NCBI GenBank assembly: GCA_030620095.1
Contig: JAUTXW010003370.1
Location: 493,778 to 557,777 of the forward strand
DNA length: 64,000 nt
Direction: 5' to 3'
DNA from: Kuschelorhynchus macadamiae
Lineage: Eukaryota > Arthropoda > Insecta > Coleoptera > Curculionidae
In this document: positions 55,255 to 64,000 of the stretch, piece after piece
Position numbering within the stretch: position 1 is the first letter of the stretch
Layout of the letters: each line of letters opens with the position of its first letter
Program-made: the position numbers and the translations under genes
The notes under the pieces: generated by a model
Seen by the model: only the letters and a program-made list of their open reading frames with translations
The model's database searches: none
What the model was told of the DNA's origin: nothing

Positions 55255-55880
55255 AGTTTTTGAAATGTCTTCAATTGTGGGGTGTTTTTCTGAAATGTAA
55301 TTAAACTTGAAGGGTATATGCGAGAGCTTTAGATATCTACTTTGATCTGACCATTTTTAATGCCAGGTTTGTATCAGGGTCGCCAAGGCCTTCAATAAAA
55401 CTGCTTACCGCCAACTCTTGCTTGATCTCTTCAGGGTAGGATAGATAAGTTAAGTTAATTCGTCGCTCAATAACTGCCCATACTCTTAAAGACTTTCGTT
55501 ATATTTTTGTCTTTGACTTTGAAGTTACGCTTTATAAACCTCCTGTAGATGTGCTTCACCATAACGCATTTCTAGATGGCTTACTAATGTCCCAGTAATT
55601 TTGTTTTTCTTCAGATGAGTTTCTTAGCACCTCCATTGCCTCACCACGCTAGGAACAAACTAGTGCTCGTGCATTTTTGGTGGAATTTCAATTGTTTCCA
55701 GTTGCGGCAGCTTCAAATTGTCTCAGATAAGTAACCCACGGCACTTTACTATTAAACGTCGGTGGTTTTATCACCTTGCCGTGAAGAGACGTCTGATTTT
55801 AACTCACTTTGTTTTCCAAACTTCTGCGTCTGGGATCGTAGACTTTGGACTTCCTGCTTGACTTTGTCTACGGGCTTGTT
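55255..55880 (-). pseudogene. Gypsy 3 gag remnant
   Basis: Shifted minus-strand frames give VSSFIEGLGDPDTNLALKM (about 55395), a retroelement capsid-type phrase, and SLRSQTQKFGKQSELKSDVS near 55830. Heavily decayed. Confidence 0.45.
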
Positions 55881-56825
55881 TAATACGTAAATTTTAAAGG
55901 ATATATATTTCAGTAACTTTATAGAGCAAAATAATTACTAAATTAAGCTCTTCCTTGTAAACGACATGTAGTAGAAATCAGAAACTACAAACCACACCGC
56001 AATCGGCCACATATCAATTATTGAGTGAAAAAATCATACAATATTAACGAAGAAAATAAACTTTTTAAGAGATTTCGAATGCAAAACTAATTTCAGATTT
56101 TTTTTAAATCCTAAATTTAGGCTGATTAAGCATGATTTACTGAATTTACTATTTTTTTTTGTTGCTTTATTGAAAAGAAATAATAACTTTTATATCGAGC
56201 TATTTGTCTAAATGTAGTAACGAATACATTCTCCGAGGAAATCTGTACACGAGGTTTGCAATCACATCAAATCACATAAAGTTAAGCCATTTACTAAATC
56301 AACGTTAAAAACGATTTAACAGTTTCTCCTAAAAAACCCTACTACTGCAATTTATAATCACTTAGAGATAACATATGAATACACAAAATGCGACCCAAGA
56401 GAGTAATGATTTCACTAGGATTTAATAATAGTGCTGTACAAATTTGTCTTTAGGGAACAATAATTCTTTTCCCCTAATGCCAAGGTTAAGCAAAAATATA
56501 TTTTTGAAATGTATATTTTTTTTCCGATTAATGATAATGTTATTATTAAAAGGACATATATAGATACGAATTTATAGAACACTTTTATTGGTATCTAATT
56601 CAAAAATATAAATAAAACTGAATTAGGTAAGTATAATTATTGAGCTTTACAACAATCTCATTTATTTAAATTGTTATGATTTACTTAATTCAAAAAAGTA
56701 TTTGAGCGACCTCCAATATTAGCATTGATCTAATATATTGTGTTGTCTTGAATTGCAATTGTCAATTAACAGATAACCTGAATTCGGTTTTTGTAAATAG
56801 ACATGATGTGACATCCGACAGCTAT
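55881..56825. other. No gene seen
   Basis: AT-rich spacer. Confidence 0.3.
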
Positions 56826-56830
56826 AATAG

Positions 56831-57085
56831 TTGTTTTTTATCAAGGGTCTGAATAAAGCTTTTTGGTTCGCTGATGATTGCTGGCTACGCTCGGGCAAAA
56901 AAGGCATTTCAAGCCCGAGATGCGATAATTATGGAAACGAGTTTGTATGCATTCCACCTGGAATTGAAAAATTACCAAATACTTCAAGCGTATATGGGTA
57001 TAATTATGATATTTTGCAATATTTGATACTTTTTTTTGTAATTTCAGTTGTCATATTTTTTAAAATGTTTGCCTTAAGTGTTTGA
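56831..57085 (+). CDS. Short Cys-containing ORF of unknown type
   Basis: The 84-residue open frame includes CWLRSGKKGISSPRCDNYGN and EFVCIPPGIEKLP, a small Cys pattern, then a hydrophobic C-terminal stretch (ILQYLILFFVISVVIFFKMF). It could be an exon of a small secreted or membrane protein or chance. There is no family recognition. Confidence 0.2.
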   Translation: MFFIKGLNKAFWFADDCWLRSGKKGISSPRCDNYGNEFVCIPPGIEKLPNTSSVYGYNYDILQYLILFFVISVVIFFKMFALSV

Positions 57086-57921
57086 TTTTATTCAATGAGA
57101 AAAACGTATGTCCGCTGCTTAAAACTTTTCGGAAATATGGGGGACCGTCATTACATTTTGGTAGCGACCCTTGTTACAGTTTACGGGACCGTCGTTATAT
57201 ATTAAGACACAATATATAAAACATGCCTTTTAATATTTTTTCTTTAGCATTTATGCTTATAGAATTTATTTATTTCTTGGAGTTATGTTTCAAGGAACAT
57301 TACATTAATAAAAATATATAAGGTTCACAACTTAAATTCAACGTAAATGTTTTGAATACTATTATATTCCTTAACTAGATAATTTCTGGTAGAATATGCG
57401 TAAACTGTACATTTGCACATTATGTCGGTTTCTTTAATAATTTGATGAATTTCTTTCACAGGCCAAATAAAATAATTTCTGTTTCGCTACAAAAATTTGA
57501 TTCAACTAAACCTGCAACAAATAATTTTTTGGAAAAGTATTTCTGATGATTAAAACAGTGTAATTTTTAAAGTACGGAACACGAAAGAAGACCGGGCGGT
57601 CCTTAAAAATAAAGGTTCATAGTCTTAAGTAAGCGGAAAAGTAAAATTTGTGTACGCAAATAAATTTTATGTTATTTAATTTGTTGTAATAGTTTGCCTC
57701 TTTACCTATAAAGTGCGCCAGGTAAGCGGTATGGAAAATTAATCGAGGATTTAGTAAATTTCGCATTGGTCTACTTGTAATTGGGATGTGCCTAGAGTCT
57801 CCATGCACTTGCCGCTAGAAGGTTCTAGCTATTTCCAGTGGCGTCTATACATTTCGAGCATTTGTTTTAATCTCTATATAAATGCGTTGCGTTGAATTTG
57901 AATTATTATTTCGAAGTAACG
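57086..57921. other. No gene seen
   Basis: GGGACCGTC recurs twice at 57143 and 57184 (GGGGGACCGTCATTACA; ACGGGACCGTCGTTATA). Otherwise nothing. Confidence 0.3.
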
Positions 57922-59162
57922 ATGGCGAGCAAAAGAGGAAAAACAATTCGAAGTGGTGCATGTGAAGTTATTGCGAGCGTTATAGAGGCCTGTACTAGAG
58001 AAGCTGAAAATAATAGTTTGACTATTCCAATTCAAAATCGAACAGAACGCGCTGCATTTTACGCTGGTGTTTCGGAAAGTAGTGTAAGAAAAATTCAAAG
58101 AACATAATAATCGCTCATGTTCTACTTCACTTTTAAAATCTCCTGGTAAAAAAGACCCCGATTATCATACAAAGATAAAACTGACGATGGCGATTTTCTT
58201 AAATATAAACTTGAAGAAGGTTCCGAACTGCAAACCCCTATTTCGTGCTGTAAAGAACAAAATAGATTTTCCGTACGGGTATAAAACCTTAAATCGGCTT
58301 TTACGATCAAATGGTTTTGTTTGGCGCAAGTGCCAAAATAAACGAAAATTGCTCATTGAGATACCAAATATTTTTCACTGGCGGGTGAAATATGTATCAA
58401 CTGTAAGGCAATATAGGCAAGAAGGAAGCAATATTGTGTATCTAGACAAAATCTGGGTGGGTAATGATATGACAGTGAACAAATGCTGGCAAAGTGAAAG
58501 TGTTACAGGTGTTGTTCAGGGAATCCGCTCTAGTAGTCTCTTTATTATAGTTCATGCTGGTTCAGAAGCCGGATTTGTTCCAGGTGCTGCTTTAGTTTTT
58601 CGTTCGGGACTAACAACTGGAGACTATCATGGACAGATGAATAGAGATAATTTTGAAAAGTGGTTGCTCGAGGAGCTTCTACCTAACATTATATGAAGTA
58701 ATATCAGCCAACAAGCCTAGAGAAAAAAAGTATAAAATTGACGGTCTTTTACGTAACCTCGGTCATACATCTTTAAGGCTGCCTCCATACACGTGCGACC
58801 TCAACCCTATTGAACTTGCATGGGCAGGAGTAAAAAAATATATTCGAGAGCGCAACAACGGTGAACTTTCAATTAAAGATTTAAATGAAATAACATTAGA
58901 AGCGATTGACTTAATTTCGGCTGAAAATTGGAAATCGTGTGTTAAACATGTTCGTTCTATTGAAGATAAATACTGGGAAGTAGATGGCAAAATTGAAACG
59001 GTTATTGATGAACTGGGAACTTCAAGTAGTGACGACGAAACCTCATCATTTTCAGAAGAAGACAACGATTTAGAAGGAATCGAACCATTAGAATCACAGC
59101 CGTTAACCTCAACAATGGCTTACTTTTTTTTCATATATTTTGTAAAATTGTTCATAAAGTAG
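57922..59162 (+). pseudogene. IS630-type transposase lacking its second catalytic motif
   Basis: ATG 57922 (MASKRGKTIRSGACEVIASV ... AAFYAGVSESSVRKIQ) is the N-terminal helix-turn-helix part. A frameshift near 58105 leads to 58187-58696 with YKTLNRLLRSNGFVWRKCQN and VYLDKIWVGNDMT (first Asp). At FEKWLLEELLPNI the frame breaks (58695) and resumes in 58653-59162. The expected second-Asp motif is missing there, a local deletion. The third motif PYTCDLNPIELAWAGVKKYI and an acidic Ser-rich tail follow. Clearly inactive. Terminal repeats were not located. Confidence 0.65.
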
Positions 59163-59299
59163 CTGTCAATAAACTGCTTCAAAATAATTAATTTTCTGTT
59201 CAATACCGGGTGTCAAAAAATATCTCATATTGCAATTAATATTTGAAAAACTACAGAACTCATATTTTTACAAAATTAATACATCAATGTAGTTATAGT

Positions 59300-60021
59300 A
59301 GGGGAGCCAGCACTGATTCCAGTGAACAAGATTTATCAAAATTTTAACTTATGCGGTTCGACTTTGGGCTATTCGGGTATGCCATAAGTGACCGTTTGTC
59401 TCCGTCTGTCGTATTACTTTGTACAGAGGGCGTCATTGTGAAGTACTATACAGGGCGTTTCCTAATTGCGTGCTAATGTTAAAGGAGGGTGATTCTTGGA
59501 CCTTTTTAAGAAAAAAGCTTAATATGAACCTAAAAGTTTTAACTTTGGAGATACAGGGTTTAAAAAAAACATTTTTTTTAAATCCTAATCCTAATTCACG
59601 TCTTTTATGCATAAAACGGCATTTTTTATTAACAATCAATTTTTGAATTTTCTACCAGTGGCGTGCATATGTAATTAACCTGGGTAAATCCGTATGCTCC
59701 TTAATGCATAGAAGACGTGTATCAAATTTCATGCAGTTATCTACGTCAGAATTGGGATGAAAAAAAAAATGTTTTCTTTTTAAAATTTACCATCCTGTAT
59801 CTCAAAAGTTAAGAATTTTAGGACAAAAAAACACCCCCTTTAACATCAGCACGCAATTAGGAAACGTACTGTATAGTACTTCACAATGACGGCCCCTGTA
59901 TAAAGTAATATGACAAACGGAGACAGACGGCCACTTTTGCCATACCCGAGTAGCCCAAAGTCGAACTGCATAAATTAAAATTTTGATAAATCTCGTTCAC
60001 TGGATCTGATGCTGGCTGCCC
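59300..60021. mobile_element. Palindromic MITE (arms ~150 bp) carrying an inner MITE at its centre
   Basis: The left arm 59300-59448 and right arm 59874-60021 are reverse complements (for example AGTCGAACTGCATAAAT at 59957 mirrors the left arm near 59345). The inner ends read GAAGTACTATA and TATAGTACTTC, so without the inner element they close into a perfect palindrome. Confidence 0.7.
59451..59871. mobile_element. 421-bp inner MITE (CAGGGCGTTTCCTAATTGCG)
   Basis: Inverted ends CAGGGCGTTTCCTAATTGCG (59451) and its mirror CGCAATTAGGAAACGTACTG (to 59871), with inverted similarity for about 120 bp. TATA lies at both junctions. Non-coding. Related to the 32517-32939 fragment. Confidence 0.7.
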
Positions 60022-60029
60022 TTGTAAAA

Positions 60030-60450
60030 TCTGGACTTGTAAATCGTGTATCACTATACTGGGTGGTCCAATAATAGTGGACGTAGGCAGTAGCCCGGGA
60101 ACCGTTAATGACAGAACTCAAGAAAAAATATATTTGTAGGTAAATCGATCAAGAAAAATCAAAATTAAATCATTTTAAAATTCAAAAGTTCGCCGTTTTT
60201 GCAACACAAAAGAGATATAGAAGTGTGGTATACGAAAGAATACAGACAAATATAGATAAAGGTTCATTATGCATAGTTACATTTGTTAATTATCTGAAGT
60301 GCGTGTACTCAAAAAGGAATGCCATATTATTTAAAGAACGACGGGACACCACTGGTTTAAAGAGATTTCTTGGCCGACCTTCCTAAACCGATTGACTCCG
60401 CCAGGTGTTCTTCCGCGTCCCGCACTTTACCCGGATATCAATTATCTTCC
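60030..60450. other. Unassigned
   Basis: TACTGGGTGGTCCAATAATA (60057) looks like another transposon end, without a visible partner. No gene. Confidence 0.3.
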
Positions 60451-60454
60451 CCAA

Positions 60455-61385
60455 ACTAAAGCAAAGAAATCTCCAATTTCCACAAAATAAATACAATTTT
60501 GCACACTCACCCAAGATAAACCCCCCCGTCTTTCAAAATATCTAAATATTTGTATATCAAACGTCCCATCTAATTTTGCACACCCTCCTAGAGAAAGTTA
60601 AGGGGGTCAAAAATTTGCATTCCCCCCCCCCCCCCCGTTTATCACGAAATTGAAAAACTTCTATGCTACTTTATTCACTTAATTTTGTACAATTTTCCAC
60701 ACCTGTTTTTAAAATTTGCACACTCTCCTAGAAAAAGTTATGGGGCGTCGAAAAATTGTATTTCCCCTCCCTCAGTCACAAAAATGAAAAACTGTTGTGC
60801 TATTCGTTTCACCTAATTTTGCACACCTATTTTCAAATTTTGCACGCTCTCCTAGAGAAAGTTACGGGGCGTCGAAAATTTGTATTTTCCCCCCGTCAGT
60901 CACAATACTGAAAAACTGTTGTGCTACTCATTTGACCTAATTGTGCACAATTTTGCACACCTATTTTTAAATTTTACACACTCTCCTGGAGAAAGTTATG
61001 GGGCGTAGAAAATTTGCATTAGTCACAAACTTGAAAAACTGTTGTGCTATTCGTTTCACTTAACTTTGCACAATTTTGCACCTATTTTTAAATTTTGCAC
61101 ACCTTCCTAGAGAAAGTTACGGGTCGTCGAAAATTTGTATTTTCCTCCCGTCAGTCAGAAAATTGAAAAACTATTCTGCTACTCGTTTCACCTACTTTTG
61201 TACAATTTTGCACACCTATTTTATCATTTTGCACACTCTCCTGGAGAAAGTTATGGGGTTTCCGAAATTTGCATTTCCACCCGCCTGTCACGAAATTCAA
61301 ATATTTTTATGCTACTCGGATCACCTAATTTGCACACTAATTTTTAAATTTTGCATACTTTTCTAGAGAAAGTTATGGGACACTT
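60455..61385. repeat. ~125-135-bp satellite, about seven units
   Basis: GAGAAAGTTAxGGGGCGTCG recurs near 60593, 60732, 60854, 60990, 61111, 61235 and 61362 (spacings 121-139 bp), each with TTTTGCACACxxTCCTAGAG before it and AAAACTGTTGTGCTACTCG after it. Reading frames through it (61076-61366) are by-products of the repeat. Confidence 0.8.
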
Positions 61386-61386
61386 T

Positions 61387-62172
61387 CATACAAGGTTAGT
61401 AAAAAGAACCGGAACACTTAAATATATTCAAAACTGCTTAAATTGTGATTACAAAAATCGGCATTTGGGGGTTTCTGGGCATGCACAATAAAAAAATGGA
61501 ATCGGCACTGTTACCAGATTTTCCAGGTTTACGCTACAGCCTTTTTCTAATCTTAAGATTATTTTTACTGCAATGAACTGGATATCTCAAATTTATTAAG
61601 TTCCTAAATTCTCACAATTCTATCTGTACTAGTTGCTAAGACAACACAGCATTTGCAGAAAAAAGTATGCTTAGATATCTTATCTTAAACCGAATGTTCC
61701 ATTTGTTTTTATTACATTGAATTCATCGTTTCACAATTAGTAAGATCTCAAATTTGCATCTTTAAAATCAGTATCAATTCTGTTAAGTTATTGTTGCTTT
61801 AGTTCGTTGACTTTTAATCTCTTTATCTTAGCGTTATTGGTGTTTGGTCGTTGTTGTCTCGGCCGTTTTTAAACACGCTTTAAGTATCAACTACTGGTAG
61901 AAGTTAGACCAGTCTCAAGCCGGAATAAAGTGTGAAGTCAATATAAGTTCAACTTTCATAAATTAAAAGTCATTAATTTCAATAAAAATCAATGGGGCCT
62001 TCCATTTAAGATAAGAAAACGACCACGTATAGCAGAAAACTAGGAAAATCTTACAACAGTGCCGATACCATTTTTCAATTCCGCTTGCAAGAACATTTAA
62101 ATATCGAATTTTGTAAGCACAACTTTAGTAGTTTTGAAAATATTCAAGCGTTCCCGTACCTTTCAGTGTAAA
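61387..62172. mobile_element. Foldback/MITE-like element with ~140-bp inverted repeats
   Basis: The left arm (61387-61530, with CCGGAACACTTAAATATATT and GGAATCGGCACTGTTACCAG) is the imperfect mirror of the right arm (62040-62172, with CAACAGTGCCGATACCATTT and TATTCAAGCGTTCCCGTACC). The interior is non-coding. Confidence 0.55.
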
Positions 62173-62239
62173 TACGGTGTCATCTCTCAGAAACTATTAC
62201 AGATAGAGTGTTGAAGATTTGAGATCTTACTAGATTTGA

Positions 62240-62400
62240 GACAGCTAATTGCAATAAAAATAAAAGAGTCATTCCATTTAAGAAAGATAAGTAGCGGAAA
62301 GCTGGAAAGTCTGGCAACAAAGTCGATACTTTTTTCAATTTCGCGTGCCCAAAAACCCCCCAAATGCTGAATTTTTAAGCATAAATACGTATTGGTATTA
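62240..62400. repeat. Extra partial copy of the foldback arm
   Basis: ATTGCAATAAAAATAAAAGA through CAACAAAGTCGATACTTTTT repeats, in direct orientation, the sequence at about 61975-62075 (TTTCAATAAAAATCAATGGG ... CAACAGTGCCGATACC). Confidence 0.55.
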
Positions 62401-62543
62401 CCACCATCAGCGTGCGTCACATCGGTTTGGGGATAAAGACGCTGCCGCCGCCCGGTGACGGGCCAATTTAACAATAAATAGAAGCAAAAAATTAAAAAAA
62501 AAACCAAAGGTCTTTCGATTTGGTTCTCTTATAATTAAATGTA

Positions 62544-63974
62544 CCATCCTGCCGAAAAAATTCTGGGATAACAAAATTCTCGTTGTTCAGTAGCTACTAG
62601 ACTATAAAGAGTATGTAAAATCTATTAAGGATAGGTTATCGTTGTTGTCATGGAAGTGAAAAGGTTAAACACCAAAATAATAATACTACCTTTTTTAAAA
62701 ATACGGGGAGAAATGAAAATAACGTTTATTGTTTTAAGATATAACAAAAATAAAAATAAGACTTCTTAATATTTGGTAGCTGCACCGTTATTATCGATTA
62801 ATGCTCGCAAACGTCGTGGCATTCTTAATACTAGGTTTCTCGTATACTCTTGCGTTATTTGATCCCATGCTTCCGTTATCCTTTGGCGCAATTCGTCCTG
62901 ATTTCTAGGTTGGAAATTGTGTTTATACATAAACTTTACCATTTCACCCCAAACGTTTTCTATCGGGTTGATATCGGGGCTTTTCGAAGGCCACGGCAGA
63001 ACACGAATATGATTTTCTTCTAAATACTGTTGAACTATACGGGCCTTATGTATATGAGCATTATTGTGTTGGAATATAAAATCTTGGCCATATACTGCAC
63101 CGACTGATGGTATCATAACTTGGTTTAGTATATTGCGATACAGTTGTGCATTGAGTCTTCCCTGTACTATTTGGCAAACTCCTGGGCCCCTTGCACTAAT
63201 CGAGGCCTCGAGGCCCAAACGTTTATAAAAAAGCGTCCACTTTGATTTGTCTTATGGGTATATTTTTCATCGTATCTCGTACAGGAGGGCATGTAAACGC
63301 TTATTTTCCCATTGTTACACGATTGAAAGGTTTTTTTCATCGGAAAATATTACGTGTTCGCACATATTATTTTCATTTATGTATTCGTGAGCAAATTCTA
63401 CTCTTCTCCGCTTATTTGCTTCAGTCAAAAATATTCTATTTGCAGCACAGCAACTTTTTATATCCGAACTACGAATTTTACTACGAGCTGTATTAGCCGA
63501 ACCAGGAAAATGTGTCTCTTCTTTAGCTTTTATTGCTGTTTCAAAGGGATGATCTCTTAGAAAATTAATTAACTCTATATCTTGAACGTTATTCGAAATT
63601 TTGGGGCGACCGGAACCGGCTTTTCTAACAATACTTCCATATTCTGCAATTTTGTGCTTAGCCAACAGCACGGTGTTTTTGCTAACTCCCAATTCATCTG
63701 CGGTGTTTCTTATTTGATGACCTTCTCTCAATCGTGTGTAAATAATCGCTTTTTGCTCGGTGGTTAACGCGGGCATTTAAATATATATATACATATTTTT
63801 TGACAGGTCCGTCAGTCACAAAATTAATCAAACTAATAACTTCAAAATAAGCTAATAGTCCGGAAGATTTGCTGTGCCAGTTTTTTTTTCGGCACCTGAA
63901 ACCAAGAACTTTTTCCTAAAAGTCTAGGTGCTAAAAAGATACTTCTTTATCCCAGAATTTTTTCGGCAGACTGG
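62544..63974 (-). mobile_element. Tc1-type transposon
   Basis: The ends CTGCCGAAAAAATTCTGGGA (from 62549) and its mirror (to about 63970) form ~27-bp inverted repeats. TA lies outside the left end; the right flank is TTTATA. Length 1431 bp with a single minus-strand transposase gene. Confidence 0.75.
62766..63776 (-). pseudogene. Tc1 transposase (DD34E), active-site D to N and frameshifts
   Basis: ATG 63776 starts MPALTTEQKAIIYTRLREGH with a paired-like helix-turn-helix (NTADELGVSKNTVLLAKHKI) and GSGRPKIS linker. VIFSDEKNL supplies the first Asp. Frame changes lie between 63315 and 63220. The second half has FIFQHNNAHIHKARIVQQYL, where Asn (AAT) replaces the second catalytic Asp, and WPSKSPDINPIENVWGEMVK with the Glu 34 residues later, then a stop at 62766. 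Inactive. Confidence 0.8.
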
Positions 63975-64000
63975 TTTATATTTAATTAGGAATACTGTAA

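Larger units (their letters stand above)
50178..55880 (-). mobile_element. Gypsy 3 retrotransposon: two partial head-to-tail copies
   Basis: Minus strand. Copy A spans 50178-52353 (LTR, integrase, RNase H end, reverse transcriptase pieces). Copy B spans 52354-55880 (integrase, RNase H, reverse transcriptase, protease, gag). Shared stretches are clearly the same family with moderate divergence. The joint near 52353 links reverse transcriptase of A to integrase of B. Copy B additionally has a 175-bp tandem duplication. No complete gene remains. Confidence 0.75.

Noticed and set aside
61076..61366. Open frames with repeated cysteine/histidine phrases
   Set aside because: They follow the satellite unit exactly; the repeat explains them.

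Overview
This window looks like nuclear DNA from an insect, plausibly a beetle, although nothing in it fixes the species. It is AT-rich and carries spliceosomal-type introns. The transposon mix is typical of arthropods: Gypsy LTR elements (one with an envelope remnant), RTE and other LINEs, hAT, Tc1 and other IS630-Tc1-mariner elements with long terminal inverted repeats, satellites and huge TA microsatellites. I see no bacterial operons, rRNA, tRNA or CRISPR array.

Layout. 1-0.8 kb: decayed retrotransposon ORF1 (minus). 1.25-18.7 kb: probably the 3' part of one host gene on the plus strand. Exon 1255-1670 and terminal exon 18489-18724 match in splice phase across a 16.8-kb intron. That intron holds an RTE LINE remnant (4.4-5.5 kb), a tandem array of ~225-bp units each carrying a hammerhead-ribozyme-like motif (6.75-7.7 kb), and a ~500-bp satellite split by a Gypsy element (8908-16762). 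The Gypsy element is itself split by a 2430-bp hAT element (9708-12137) with a perfect 8-bp target duplication. A ~150-bp-arm palindrome follows (17.8-18.1 kb). 20.6-25 kb: retroelement scraps, a Harbinger-like fragment, a 563-bp TA array and a 140-bp repeat pair.

25.5-33.2 kb: an env-bearing Gypsy (errantivirus-like) copy on the minus strand. It lacks most of RNase H and much of env, and is interrupted by an IS630-type transposon (29898-32326) and a MITE-like piece. 33.2-38.5 kb: two more IS630-type transposons, one with a full-length intact transposase (37007-38095). 38.5-39.1 kb: LINE 3' end. 40.6-49 kb: decayed remains resembling a Polinton/Maverick-like viral element (capsid-like pair, integrase core, small ORFs) with a 1.8-kb hAT-like element inside it. 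50.2-55.9 kb: a third Gypsy family, partially duplicated head to tail, whose LTR contains a heat-shock-element-like array beside a TATA box. 57.9-64 kb: a deleted IS630-type transposase, a palindromic MITE with another element at its centre, a ~125-bp satellite, a foldback element and a Tc1 element with a D-to-N active-site change.

How it works together. Apart from the inferred host gene, almost everything is mobile DNA in nested layers, so relative ages can be read: satellite, then Gypsy, then hAT; Gypsy-env, then IS630; Polinton-like, then hAT; palindromic MITE, then IS630-type insert. Most coding copies are dead. The 362-residue transposase at 37007-38095 is the only clearly intact mobile-element gene.
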